Shown piece after piece: positions 23,739-35,974 of a DNA stretch of 64,000 bases. Every line of letters starts with the position of its first letter. Position 1 is the stretch's first letter. The translations under genes were made by a program, and so were the position numbers. The notes under the pieces were generated by a model. The model was not told the origin of the DNA, made no database searches, and saw only the letters and a program-made list of their open reading frames with translations. The stretch lies in NCBI GenBank assembly GCA_027559495.1, contig JAMXSV010000008.1:2542001-2606000 (forward strand), given 5' to 3'. Origin of the DNA: Aurifilum marmelostoma. Lineage: Eukaryota > Ascomycota > Sordariomycetes > Diaporthales > Cryphonectriaceae.

Positions 23739-26674
23739 ATGGCTTATAACGGTGGAGGAGATGATGGCTACGAGCATCATCAGATGCATGATTATAACTC
23801 GGAGCACCAGCATCCCACAGGCGTAAGTTGTTTTTGACTTGTTTCCGGTTCTCTCTTTTCCTCGAGACCGCCCATTCTTATATCTTGGGTGTAATAAAAT
23901 AAAATCCCTGTAATGGAGGTCTGGCAGCTAACATGATATCTTGTGCAAACTCTATAGTACCACATGCCCCCAAACCAAGAGAACGACGACGAGGTACAGC
24001 GCTCACTCCTCAGCGCTGGACAGTCGCAGGCTCGTCCCGTGTCGGCCTACAGTCTGACCGAGTCTTATGCCGCAAACCCTTCAGTCACTGTGCCTGGGAG
24101 CGGTCTCACCGAGTACAACAATGAGTATGCAGCTTCTGGCTACCCGTCCCAGGGTCTTGGGGCGCCCGGCTTCCCGGGTGACATCGAACGCCCTGCCTCC
24201 ACCGTCGGTGGTGAGGAGGGCTGGGCTGCTCGTCAGGGTGGTGGTGGGCTGGGCCGGTCCAAGACCAGAAGGGTCAAGCTGCAGAAGGGTCACCAGGGTG
24301 GTGTCCTCAGTCTTGACTACCCCGTCCCCAGTGCCATCAAGAACGCCGTCCAGGCCAAGTACCGCGATGCCGAGGGAGGCAGCGAGGAGTTCACCAAGAT
24401 GCGCTACACGGCCGCAACGTGTGACCCCAACGACTTCACACTCAAGAACGGTTACGACCTGCGGCCTCGCATGTACAACCGTCACACCGAGCTCCTCATC
24501 GCCATCACCTACTACAACGAGGACAAGCTCCTCATGGCGAGAACCCTCCACGGTGTCATGCAGAACATTCGGGACATTGTCAACCTCAAGAAGTCCACCT
24601 TCTGGAACAAGGGTGGCCCGGCCTGGCAGAAGATCGTCGTGTGCATGGTGTTCGACGGTATCGAGAAGACCGACAAGGATGTCCTCGACGTCCTCGCCAC
24701 CGTCGGTGTCTACCAGGACGGTGTCGTCAAGAAGGCCGTCGGCGACCAGGAGACGGTTGCACACATCTTCGAGTACACGACTCAGCTGTCCGTGACGCCC
24801 AGCCAGCAGCTCATCCGGCCCCTGGATGACAGCCCCCAGACTCTTCCCCCTGTCCAGATGATCTTCTGTGTCAAGCAGAAGAACAGCAAAAAGATCAACT
24901 CTCACCGTTGGCTCTTCAACGCCTTCGGCCGCATCCTGAACCCCGAAGTTTGCATCCTGATCGATGCCGGTACCAAGCCCAGCCCCAGGTCGCTCCTCGC
25001 TCTGTGGGAGGGGTTCTACAACGACAAGGATCTCGGCGGTGCCTGCGGTGAGATACATGCTATGCTCGGAAAAGGTGGAAAGAAGCTCCTGAACCCTCTC
25101 GTTGCCGTCCAGAACTTTGAGTACAAGATCTCCAACATCCTGGACAAGCCCCTGGAGAGCGCCTTCGGCTACGTCAGTGTCTTGCCCGGTGCCTTCTCCG
25201 CCTACCGCTTCCGTGCCATCATGGGCCGCCCGCTGGAGCAGTACTTCCACGGTGACCACACCCTTTCCGCCAAGCTCGGCAAGAAGGGTATCGACGGCAT
25301 GAACATCTTCAAGAAGAACATGTTCTTGGCCGAGGATCGTATCCTGTGTTTCGAGCTGGTGGCCAAGGCCGGCCAGAAGTGGCACTTGACCTACATCAAG
25401 GCCGCCAAGGGTGAGACAGATGTGCCCGAGGGTGCTCCCGAGTTCATCTCGCAGCGTCGAAGATGGCTCAACGGTTCGTTTGCCGCCAGTTTGTACTCCA
25501 CGATGCACTTTGCACGGTTCTACAAGTCTGGTCACAACATCATCCGCATGTTCTTCTTCCACGTCCAGCTCCTCTACAACACCGCCCAGCTCGTCTTCTC
25601 CTGGATCTCTCTTGCATCCTACTGGCTCACCACCTCCGTCATCCTGGACCTCGTCGGTGACCCCAAGGACTCCGGGGAGAGCACTTCAGCGACGGGCTTC
25701 CCTTTCGGCGACACTGTTACCCCCAAGTTCAACGCTGCGGTCAAGTACATCTATCTGGCCTTCGTCATCCTGCAGTTCATCCTGGCCCTGGGTAACAGAC
25801 CCAAGGGTTCCAAGTATACGTACATCACCTCCTTCTGTGTCTTCGCCCTGGTCCAGTTCTACATCCTCATCGACTCCGTCTACCTTATCTACCGTGCTTT
25901 CCACCAGGGTCTTGACATCGACACGGACAACGCTGGCGACTTCCTCAAGAGCTTGTTCGGCGGTGGTAACACGGGTGGCGTGCTGCTCCTGACCATCTTC
26001 ACCATCTACGGTATCTACTACATTGCCTCCTTCATGTACCTAGACCCCTGGCACATGTTCCACTCGTACCCCTTCTATCTGCTGCTCATGTCGACGTACA
26101 TCAACATCCTCATGGTCTACGCCTTCAACAACTGGCATGATGTGTCCTGGGGTACCAAGGGTTCCGACGCGTCCGAGAAGATCCCGGCTGCCAAGGTTAT
26201 CAAGGACGAGAAGAGCGCAGAAGAGGCCGTGGTGGAGATCGAGGACGAGAAGCCCCAGGAGGATGTCGACACCCAGTTCGAGCAGACTGTCAGGCGTGCT
26301 CTCACCCCCTTCAAGGAGGTTGTCGAGGAGGACGAGGCCGATGTTCAGGACTCTTACAAGTCTTTCCGAACGGGTCTGGTCGTGGCATGGCTCTTCACCA
26401 ACTGCTTCCTGGCTGTTGGCATCACGAGCTCCAACTTCAACGGCGGCTTCGAGTCGGTAAGTGTAACCCCAAACATGGCCTCATCAAAAATCATCACTAC
26501 AGGGGGGCAAATGACTAACAACGTATGCACATACAGAATACCGTCAAGAACCGACAAGCTATGTTCTTCGAGGTGCTGCTGTACTCGACTGCCTTCCTGT
26601 CCCTCATCCGCTTCATCGGCTTCTGCTGGTTCCTGGGTAAGACTGGTATCATGTGCTGCTTTGCCAGGCGGTAA
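23739..26674 (+). CDS. chs-1: Class III chitin synthase
   Basis: Inferred structure is join(23739..23822, 23958..26456, 26537..26674), 906 aa, close to the ~917 aa of Neurospora CHS-1. Intron 1 (135 nt) has GTAAGT and a GCTAAC branch; intron 2 (80 nt) has GTAAGT and GACTAAC. It polymerises UDP-GlcNAc into wall chitin at the plasma membrane. Visible motifs include KINSHRWLFNAFGR, LGGACGEIHAML, AEDRIL and the catalytic QRRRWLNG near residue 527. LALWEGFYNDKDLGG and YFHGDHTLS favour class III over classes I and II. About seven C-terminal membrane segments follow, and the last exon encodes the final helix ending CCFARR. The N-terminal ~110 residues are a disordered cytosolic tail. All splice junctions keep phase 0 and no frame breaks are seen. 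Confidence 0.95.
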
Positions 26675-27969
26675 TCCAGGAGCCATGCTTTCGGTACAAC
26701 GTCGGGATCTTGACTGGTCAAGCTCTCGATCCGTTACTCGGGCAGCAAGTTCCACTACTGGGAATTATATACCGAGTCCGATACAACGATATTGGGTATA
26801 CATGGGTGGCACTCGGCAGGCGAGGGTACCAGTCAGGTTGGTCTAATCTGTCAGAATTCCAGCTGGCACCGAACCCTCATGATGAGACCCTATTGGATTC
26901 TCCGGTCAGCATTTTCTGTATTTGCACTTTGGAAGGGGATCGGCATCAGAGCTGTTGGGCCTGACAAGACGGATTGGACATATTGGTGGGAGCGCGAGGA
27001 AATGTAAAAGAGAAAAAACAAATTCATGGCGAATCATGGCGTTCGATGCGCGCGAGAGATACACTGGTGCTTTGGCTTTCTTTTTTTCTGTCTTTTTCAT
27101 TTTCGAACTTCCGATGTGGAGGACGTTGGCCGTCGGATGTCGACTCGTATAAACTCTTCAGAGGGACATAATGCTATATTATCCTTACCACATGCTCTCA
27201 ACCACAACTCGTGCCCTATCATATCATGTACTAATTGCTTTCGCTCCGGTTTCTGGGACGACAGTGGACATCTGAACGCTTGGAGCAAGAAGACAAAGAA
27301 GAACTACCTAGGGTAAAAATTGGATGTTGGCTTCTATGTATGTCCAATCGCCTGTGAGATCCTTCAACGTGGCTTGTTCCTTTTGTACGAAGACTTGATA
27401 AATTTTGGGGGGGGGGGAGAGGAAGCAACAGGATTGAACGTGATTCCCACTTCACGCGCGGGAGGGTCAATCTTTATTTCCTCATTTCTTCCGCGAAAAA
27501 GATGCAGAATGTTGTTCCGTATAAGTACGCCATTTGCAAATGGCACAAATTCCGGACTGGAAGAGACATCCTCGGCTGTTGGGGAAAAGGGCCTAGTTGG
27601 TGGTGTTTTCCCAGGCCTTATCTTATCGGTTTGGTGGACAATACTGCCTAATACCCCACGGGCGTCATACCCAATCTACCCAACCCTCCATCCATTTCGA
27701 GAGGCAGAACACACTCGCTTTCCATCGCTTGTCCCCTCTCTAGCACCTTGACCCCATCAGACGAGATTGCAAAGTCAAGACCCTGCATCACCAAGCATCG
27801 AAGTTTCTCACCGTTCCCCCCTCTCTATCACTTCGGCGGTCCCGAGCAGCCACCTATCTCGACCTTGCCCACGCGACACTGCGAACACCCACCGCCGCTC
27901 GCCACTCCTCACAACGACACTCTCCCTGCCTCTCTCGGGTTGCCACGATAGCCCACACCACCCGTCAAG
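26675..27969. other. Intergenic region, chitin synthase to UBC12
   Basis: 3' flank of chitin synthase and promoter of UBC12. A G9 run lies near 27409-27417. No gene is seen. Short open frames overlap both strands without recognisable content. Confidence 0.5.
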
Positions 27970-28521
27970 ATGTTGAAAATCTGGTCTATGAAAAAGGAGC
28001 AACAAAAAGCCGACCAGGCCGATGTTGCGACGGGCAAGAAGAAGAAGGTCACGGCGGCGCAGCTCCGCGTGCAGAAGGATCTCGACGAGCTCAGCCTGCC
28101 CTCGACCATGAAGACCGAGTTCCCGGACCCCGACAACATCCTGCACTTTGTGCTGACGATCGAGCCTGACGAGGGCATGTACAAGGGCGGCTGCTTCACG
28201 TTCAACTTTGACGTGGGCCAGAACTTCCCCCACGAGCCGCCCAAGGTGCTGTGCAACGAAAAGATCTACCACCCCAACATCGACCTCGAGGGCAAAGTGT
28301 GCCTCAACATCCTGCGGGAGGACTGGAAGCCGGTGCTTAACCTCAACGCCGTCATCGTGGGGCTGCAGTTCCTGTTCCTGGAGCCCAACGCGAGCGACCC
28401 GCTGAATAAGGATGCCGCGGACGACCTGCGGAATAACAGGGAAGGGTTCAAGCGGAACGTCAAGACAAGTATGGCTGGTGGCAATGTCAGGGGCGTGTCG
28501 TTCCACCGGGTACTGAAATAG
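27970..28521 (+). CDS. UBC12: NEDD8-conjugating enzyme E2 UBC12
   Basis: Single-exon ORF of 183 aa, the usual UBC12 length. The E2 fold is clear: HPN at residues 101-103 (YHPNIDLEG) and the catalytic Cys111 in GKVCLNILREDWKP. The N-terminal docking tail MLKIWSMKKEQQKA resembles the UBC12-specific extension that binds the NEDD8 E1 UBA3. In the pathway it receives Rub1/NEDD8 from the Ula1-Uba3 E1 and modifies cullins, activating SCF ligases. The start is fixed by the conserved N-terminal tail, and the ATG follows CGTCAAG. It lies in tandem between chitin synthase and ILV5 with normal spacing. No anomalies are seen. Confidence 0.95.
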   Translation: MLKIWSMKKEQQKADQADVATGKKKKVTAAQLRVQKDLDELSLPSTMKTEFPDPDNILHFVLTIEPDEGMYKGGCFTFNFDVGQNFPHEPPKVLCNEKIYHPNIDLEGKVCLNILREDWKPVLNLNAVIVGLQFLFLEPNASDPLNKDAADDLRNNREGFKRNVKTSMAGGNVRGVSFHRVLK

Positions 28522-29549
28522 AGACGAAAGCTGTAGAAGATTGGTCCTCGAATCTCGCAGTGGACACAATATGGTCTCCGTCTTTGGGTGTGAATAACCG
28601 CCTGTACATATAACAAAGGACGGCAGGACAAATAAGACAGAAAGGAGAAGGAGGGAGAAGGAAAAGAAGAGGGGGCCACATGGAGGTAGAGAGGATATCG
28701 AAGAGGGATCGGAACAGAGAAGGGAACAGCCTCAAGAGGTGGTGGACATCTTGATATAGCGAGGCGCCTCTTGAGCGGGGCGTCTAGACGTTCAAGGACA
28801 CAACATAGACAAGACGTGAGCAAGAAGGAGGACAGACATGATGACTTTACGAGCGTTTCACATAGGTCTCTCTCCCGATGCAGAGATCTAACAGCATTTG
28901 CAATTATCTATGACACCCTATACGTTCCTCTTTTGGTCCTCTCTTTACTACCGGTGATGCTCATCCTGCCAGGGTTCCAGGACCTCGAGAACAGCAGCCC
29001 TTGTGGACTATGAAATGGTCTAATCTAGTATGACTGGGATATATGTTATGCTGCATACAGGGTAGTAATGTGTATTCTGGCACAGAAGGCAAGAGGAAGA
29101 CTTGGCCTGGGGGCCGTTGATAGGCATAATAGAAGGAGAGGTGCTGCACAATATTTTGTGCACTGTCCTGTACGGTAAGTACTGGCAGGCTGGGGCTGGT
29201 GGACCCCTATATTCCAATCCAGACCACAACCCGCACCTGTGCAAAAACCCTGCCGCGGGCAGCCACCCCACAAAGAAGACCCGTACTACTGGCGCACGCT
29301 GGGCCCCACCGCCTGAGCGCCGATTTTCGCTGACCTTTTCGAGGTCGAAAATTTGGTGGAACACCATTCGGCGAGCCGACCGGAGCTCTCGAGCTTACCT
29401 AGTAATAATATTCCTGCCACCACCCAAGGCACGCCCACAACACTTTCTCCGTTTCCTGCTGTCATCGTCTTTTCCCTATCCTTCCCTTCCCTCCACATCC
29501 TCAAGCCAAATCTCCCCTCCAGTTCCTCCCTCCCATCCACGTCCACAAG
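28522..29549. other. Intergenic region, UBC12 to ILV5
   Basis: Contains the UBC12 3' flank and the ILV5 promoter. The last 150 bases are C/T-rich, ending in CCACAAG just before the ILV5 ATG. No gene is seen. Confidence 0.5.
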
Positions 29550-31068
29550 ATGTCTGCCAGAGGTTTCTCCAGCGCCGTGCGGCCCGTGGCCCGCCAATTG
29601 ACAAAGTCTGCCGTCCAGAGGCGCACCTTCGTCTCTGCCATGGGCGCCGCGACCAGGGCTACTGCTGCTGTCGCTCGTCCTGCTCTGGCCGGCCCCGTCC
29701 AGCAGCAGACCCGTGGTGTCAAGACCATTGACTTTGCTGGAACCAAGGAGGTTGTCTATGGTATGTTTTTCTGTGCTGAGAGAGGCGCCCTCAATTGACC
29801 TTGTGGCTGCTGTGTGCCGATTCTGATTTTTTTTCTTCTGTGCGCCGCAGAGCGTGAGGACTGGCCCAAGGAGAAGCTCCTGGTGAGTCACCCCCCCCCC
29901 CCCCTTTCCCGCCTTTCCCTCCCAAACATCATGGACATCCACAGGATGGCGTGTGTCATATAAGACTTACTAATACTCTTCTTCCAGGAGTACTTCAAGA
30001 ACGACACCCTCGCCCTGATCGGCTACGGTTCTCAGGGTCACGGTCAGGGTCTCAACCTCCGTGACAACGGCCTGAACGTCATCATCGGTGTGCGAAAGGA
30101 GGGCAAGTCTTGGAAGGATGCCGTGCAGGATGGCTGGGTCCCCGGAAAGAACCTGTTCGAGGTCGACGAGGCCATCTCCAAGGGCACCATCATCATGAAC
30201 CTGCTCAGCGACGCTGCCCAGTCCGAGACCTGGCCCCACATCAAGCCCCAGATCACCAAGGGAAAGGTGAGTGTTACCATACCATTGTCCCGGCCCCGTA
30301 GGCTTTCTTGTGTTGATGCCTTCCCCTTGATCTCGAAGCTGACCGGTGGATCTTTTTCATCTCCAAAAACAGACCCTGTACTTCTCGCACGGTTTCTCCC
30401 CTGTCTTCAAGGACCGCACCAACGTTGAGGTGCCCAAGGATGTCGATGTCATCCTGGTCGCCCCCAAGGGCTCTGGCCGTACCGTGCGCTCCCTGTTCCG
30501 CGAGGGCCGTGGCATCAACTCGTCCGTCGCTGTCTACCAGGACGTGACCGGCAAGGCCGAGGAGAAGGCCATCGCCATGGGTGTGGCCGTGGGCTCCGGA
30601 TACCTCTACAAGACCACCTTTGAGAAGGAGGTGTACTCGGATCTGTACGGCGAGCGTGGCTGCCTGATGGGCGGTATCCACGGTATGTTCCTGGCGCAGT
30701 ACGAGGTGCTGCGCGAGCGCGGCCACAGCCCCTCGGAGGCCTTCAACGAGACCGTCGAGGAGGCCACGCAGTCCCTGTACCCCCTGATCGGCTCCCACGG
30801 CATGGACTGGATGTACGAGGCCTGCTCCACCACCGCCCGCCGCGGCGCCATCGACTGGACCCCCCGCTTCAAGGATGCCCTGAAGCCCGTCTTCAACTCC
30901 CTGTACGACTCTGTCAAGAACGGCGAGGAGACCCAGCGCTCTCTGGACTACAACGGCCAGAAGGACTACCGTGAGAAGTTTGAGGCCGAGATGGAGGAGA
31001 TCCGCAGCATGGAGATCTGGAGGGCTGGCAAGGCCGTCCGGTCCCTGCGTCCCGAGAACCAGAAGTAA
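29550..31068 (+). CDS. ILV5: Ketol-acid reductoisomerase, mitochondrial
   Basis: Inferred structure is join(29550..29760, 29851..29882, 29988..30266, 30373..31068), 405 aa. It catalyses isomerisation and NADPH reduction of acetolactate/acetohydroxybutyrate in Val, Leu and Ile synthesis in mitochondria. The N-terminus (MSARGFSSAVRPVARQL...) is Arg/Ser/Ala-rich without acids, a mitochondrial presequence. The Rossmann motif is GYGSQGHGQGLN. The metal-binding region includes SDLYGERGCLMGGIHGMF. The C-terminal knotted domain ends in RPENQK. Exon 2 is only 32 nt (ERE DWPKEKLL), flanked by GTATGT/GCAG and GTGAGT/TTCCAG introns, the latter with a TACTAAT branch site. All phases agree. It corresponds to Neurospora ilv-2. 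Correct assembly depends on recognising the micro-exon. Confidence 0.95.
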
Positions 31069-31884
31069 ACAAAACATCCTGTGTACTGTCACGGAGCAGG
31101 TTGACTGGTGGTGGTGACGGGCGGCGATGGTGTTGAGACAAGGAGGTATCTCTGGATCTTCGAACTGGGATGGGGTATGGCACATTGTACGGGTCGGGAA
31201 GGAAAATATCTGGCGCGTACAGCTCGAGAAAGAGAGAAAAGAGAAAAAAAGGATGGCTACTTGCTTGTTTTGTTTCTTCTCTCTTTCCTTTTTCCTTTAT
31301 CTACTTGGTTGATACTCGATGATTCTTAGAATCTACGCGCAAGGCTCAAAAAGTGAATTTGCTTTACCAAGTCCGTCCCTAGAAATTTGTTGCAGAACCG
31401 CCGGCATGTCGTCGTTGCCGTGCTATGTGTGCATTGCGCTGTTCCGATTTTATTTTATTTTTTTTTTTCTCTCCCGTTGTTGCCCTTGTAGCTTCCGTTA
31501 TCGGCCCCTCCTCTCTTCTCGGTGCTGCAATTGATGGATGCATCTCGACATCCGCGTCTTGCCGCTTTCTCAACCTCAACCCCACGATTCTTGTGCCGAG
31601 TCGTTGAGACTTGTCTGGCCTTGTCTGTCAAAGAGATCCTCTTTATCTCCAGGGTGTTATCCTGCCTTGCCTTTATTCTCATGGCATGACACCGATGTGC
31701 AACTCCACCACTTTACTGACGCACTCACTGCTTCACTGCCCTGTGTGATCGCAGTCGCTGCGCGATCGCGTACATACTTCTCGTCCAATTGTGGGACCTT
31801 ACCAGCAAATCAATTGAATAGCAAGATACCATACAACACACTCTCTCCAACAGGAGGACACCCCATCTCCACATACACCACAAG
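31069..31884. other. Intergenic region, ILV5 to SRY1-like
   Basis: 3' flank of ILV5 and promoter of the dehydratase gene. A T-run lies near 31458-31469. No gene is seen. Confidence 0.5.
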
Positions 31885-33214
31885 ATGGCCGACCTGTCCA
31901 CATGCCCCCCTCTGACCAGGGACTCGGTCCGCGCCGCCCAGGACCTCATCAGGCCCTACGTGCACCTGACCCCCGTGCTCACCAACGCGACCCTCACCAG
32001 GCTCGCCTCGACGCCGAGGACCGCGGCCGAGCTCGAGGGCACGCGGTGGGCGGGGCGGACGCCCGCGCGCCCGACGGTGCGGCTGTGGTTCAAGTGTGAG
32101 AATTTCCAGCGGATCGGGGCGTTCAAGGCGAGGGGGGCGTTTCATGCCGTGGAGAGGCTGAAGAGGGATAAGGCCTGGGTGGAAGGGGGGAGGGATGGAG
32201 AGGGGGGATTCTTACGCATAGCTCTGGTAAGGCGATTTTTTTTTTTTTTTTTTTGGTTTTGTTATGTGATGATGGCCTTGTTCACGTTCTGCTTTCGTCT
32301 GGTACAACGCGCAGAGAGCTTGACTGACTCTTCTTCTTCTTCTTCTTGCCCCCAAGGCAACCATGCCCAGGCCGTGGCCCTCGCAGCCAGGGAGAACAAG
32401 ATCCCCGCCTACATCGTCATGCCCGAGATCTCGGCGCCGCCCAAGATCGCCGGCACCAAAGGCTACGGCGCCAACGTCATCTTCAGCGGGTCCACGGCGC
32501 CCGAGAGGGAAGCAGTCGCGGACAAGGTCCTCCGCGAGACGGGGGCCACGTTTGTGCCGCCGTATGACCACCCGGACATCATGCTGGGCCAGGGCACGCT
32601 GGGGCTGGAGCTGCAGGAGCAGGTGGAGAGGCTCATGGCGCAGCAGGACGACCACGACCTGGCGTCGAGGTTCGCAAGCAACACCACCACCACCACCACC
32701 ACGACAACGACAGCAACGGGCAAGGCAAAAGGCCTAGACGCCATCCTGGCCCCGTGCGGCGGCGGAGGCATGCTCTCGGGCGTGGCGCTGTCCTGCGAGG
32801 GCACAGGAATCACCGTGTTCGGCACGGAGCCCGAGTTCCAGGGCGCCGACGACTGCAAGCGCGGGTTCGAGGCCGGCCGCCGCATCGAGACCGTCTCGTC
32901 GCTCACCGTCGCCGACGGCCTGCGCACGCCCGTCGGCAAGCACCCGTGGGGCGTCATCTACGAGCGCCGGCTGGTGCGCCAGATGTTCAGCGCCTCCGAG
33001 GACGAGATCAGGCGGGCGCTGGCGCTGGTGCTGGAGCGCATGAAGGTCGTGGTCGAGCCGAGCGCCGTGGTCCCGCTGGCGGTTGTGCTTTTCAACGAGG
33101 ACTTTCGGGCGCTGGTGGAGAGGGAGGCTGGGGATGCGGGGTGGGATGTCGGGGTGGTGTTTAGCGGGGGGGAATGTTGCGCTCGAGAACCTGGGCAAGA
33201 TACTTGGGTCTTGA
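31885..33214 (+). CDS. SRY1-type PLP serine/threonine (3-hydroxyaspartate) dehydratase, two frame breaks
   Basis: Inferred structure is join(31885..32226, 32357..33214), about 399 aa after frame correction. It is a fold-type II PLP enzyme. Lys81 in GAFKARGA is the Schiff-base lysine, CGGGGMLSG is the phosphate loop and VVEPSAVVPLA is a family signature. It resembles yeast Sry1 (threo-3-hydroxyaspartate ammonia-lyase) and serine racemases, so the exact substrate is not settled. The conserved THSSGNHAQAVAL block is split by a 130-nt intron (GTAAGG...CCCAAG). THSSG is in frame only if the G6 run at 32202-32207 had seven G. The end FSGGNVALENLGKILGS needs six G where 33166-33172 has seven. Without these corrections one open frame runs through the intron to 33345 and gives false sequence. 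A (ACC)n-encoded Thr stretch near 32682-32710 is an unusual insertion. Confidence 0.82.
32682..32710 (+). repeat. (ACC)n repeat inside coding sequence
   Basis: Encodes a run of Thr residues in the SRY1-like enzyme, just before the LDAILAPCGGGG motif. It sits at a surface loop position in the family. Confidence 0.8.
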
Positions 33215-35850
33215 GGGGGGATGAACGTCGAGGCTTTTGTACATGCATGCTGGTTCTGCGTCTGTCGGCTTGTGGAAAGGGCTGGAGGTGGGTGAGCTTT
33301 GCACCGGGCGATGGCGGGACGATGAACACCACGACTGTACACTGAGGTTCTTGAACTCAGGATAAAGGCTCGAATCGACATCTTTTTCTCGGTCACGATT
33401 GCTGACAGGCACGGTTCCAGGGTGAAGGTCTCTCGTCCCAGTCTTCTTCATATCCCCCCCCCCCCCCTCGTCGAGGACGTGTCTGCCTGCCTACGAAGAC
33501 TCAGTAAACGACGACTAACTCGCAGCTCTGTCGGCTTCTTTTGTCAGCAGCATTAGAAGATAGTCTGTGCTGGGCCTTGAAATGGCTTTTTCTCCCTCTC
33601 GTTGAGATGCACTTCCCTTTCGAATTCATTTGAAGGGAGCTTGCATTGTGATCACATACTTGTCGTGAGGCCCCTTGTACCAGAAAACGGTCTCCTGGGT
33701 CATACGGGAGAAGCCACATTCACGAATATTTACGAAGGCGAACTGTTCATAAGGGACGACCACGAGCTACACCAGTCGTCTAGGATTCGGTGACGACAAG
33801 ATACACAGAAGACGTCTTCCAGTTTCTCCGCCAAGTATGTGCTTCAGGGCTTCTCTCACGGACCCGACACATAGACAGGCAAAAGCGGTCAAGCCACTGT
33901 GGTAGATATGACGGGACGAGGACGCCGGGGGAATAAGCGAGATCCAGTGCATCATCGGCTTCCAGCCACGTCAGGTCATTGTGGGAAATATTTGCGTCTC
34001 AGCGCGCTCGGACTATCGTCCGAGGTCTTGTTCTTGCACGCCACCGAAGTATCGGCGATCATGGCAGAATGGGAAGAGGACGACACACACATACACATAC
34101 ACCATATCACAATGACACAGGGACAAATACTCCGTACGTCGGTCAGGGTCTCAGATGTACAGTGTGTTCCCCTCCCACATCGGCGAAAGGAGAGAGCAGG
34201 AGGAGGATATCCCCCTTGCATGAGTGAGGCGAAGCCCGTCGCCGCTGTGTCATGCTACTGCCGCTCGAGCCGCTGCGGGCGACTGGCTGACCGTTCTGTT
34301 TTGTCCCTGCATTAGCTGGGAGGGCGCCGGCTGTTGCATCATGGACTCGCCGTCGAGGCCGGCCCTGAGCTTGGTCTACTGTCTGGCTGGTGGTTGCGTG
34401 AGTAACCAAGTACCTACTATGAGGAGGAGCCAGCCGGGCCTTCGATAGCGTGCATGTACTATACGTCTGTCTCATCTTTTTCCTAACGTAGTAGATAGAG
34501 TAGCTCGAGAGTCAAGAGGACGGGTCAGTCCTGGTGCCTGGTCTCAGTGTTATTAAACTGTGTGAGTTAAAGTGACGAGGCGGGCAGTTTCATTTTTATT
34601 TACGCCACGAAGCAACAAGACCAGACGGGAACCAAAGCGCGTCATGGACCGTACAATGCGATGCGTGCAAGCAGAACAACACGGGACATGCCCATTGTTT
34701 TGCTTTTCCCGCACACACGAGAGGACCTTTTTCTTGGTGTGCAGGAGGAGGAGGAAGATGAGGATCATCAAGTCTAGACCTACCTGGCTTGTCTGGAGCT
34801 GGCGTGCTCGGCTGGGGTGAGGAGAGTGCTGGCCCAGGCCGGGAGCTGCCGCCACGGCTCGTTTGATGAATCTGCTCTTTGACGGAGGCGATCTACCTGC
34901 CTGTGTCTTGGAGGAAAGGTGGGTTTGCTCGCCTGAGTGGCTGAGTGGGCTGTTCATCCGGCTGCCGTCCCGCCAAGCCGTTTTGTCATTTGGGCTGCTC
35001 GTTTTTGTTGACCAGGTTAATTTTCTTTGCCGTACGCCACAATTACTACTGACATGAAGGGGGGGGGAGGGATTGGGGGAAGGCAGGTAGGGCAGGCAGC
35101 CCGAGGGGGGGGAGGGGGAGGAGAGAAGCCGCTGCCAGACGGGGTTTCGAGTTGACACAGGCACTGATTGAGAGTGATGATACTCTCTTCCTGACCAATC
35201 CTGACCTCGTAGCAAGAATATGCTATGATTTAAAAACCTGGGGGAAAGGCCTTTAGCAATAGAGACCACGAGAATGACCAGAGGATGGTGTAACTGTAAT
35301 GAATGATGTTGGGTTGTATTTTTATCTTCTCGAGTCCAAAACTATCAACTTGTTCTTGTCCGATTCTGTCTCCGACCCGACACCTCCAACACCATTCCCG
35401 CGCCCAGAAGCAAGAAGAAGAGAGCGAGTGACGACAGAATCTCTCTTCACCTCACCCCTGGACCTGCTCGACAGCTTCCTCATCCACACACACACACACA
35501 CACTGGCAGGTTGATGACCACGCTTCCTCTGCTAGGCAGAGCCAGAGCAAGCGCGCAACCCTACCGCCCCTTTCCCCCCAAACGAATTACAAGAATTAAG
35601 TACCGTTTCCCCTTTTTCTCCTCTTGCTCCTGCTCCTCCGCTCTAGTGATTGGCAGCCAATACATAGAGAAGCCAATATATAGAAGAAAGGAGACAAGAA
35701 ATTTCCAAAAAAGAGAGAGGGACCAAATCGCCGTAAGAGTAAAGAAAACAAAAGACCGTTATCGACAAGTTGGTTGAAGGTTGGGGGAGGGGTATAATTA
35801 ATGTCGTCTAAAGTAGATTTGTTTTCGTCAAAGCATTCGTTGTCCCATGG

Positions 35851-35898
<48 letters not shown>

Positions 35899-35974
35899 AG
35901 AGTCCTCCCCCCCCACGCACACACGCCCGTCATGACCCAAGTTTGTAGATTTACAAAAACATGACGAGAGGCGT
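33215..35974. other. Intergenic region (2.8 kb)
   Basis: Between the dehydratase and the 3' end of the GPI protein. It contains a C13 run near 33453-33466 and a (CT)n/(GC)n block at 35852-35898. No gene is seen. Open frames are short and overlap on both strands. Confidence 0.5.
35852..35898. repeat. (CT)n-(CG)n compound microsatellite
   Basis: About 17 CT units run directly into about six CG units, just beyond the 3' end of the GPI-protein gene. The CG part can form alternating purine-pyrimidine structure. Confidence 0.95.

Noticed and set aside
33215..33345. Extended C-terminus of the SRY1-like ORF
   Set aside because: Appears only after the extra G at 33166-33172. The conserved ending stops at 33214.
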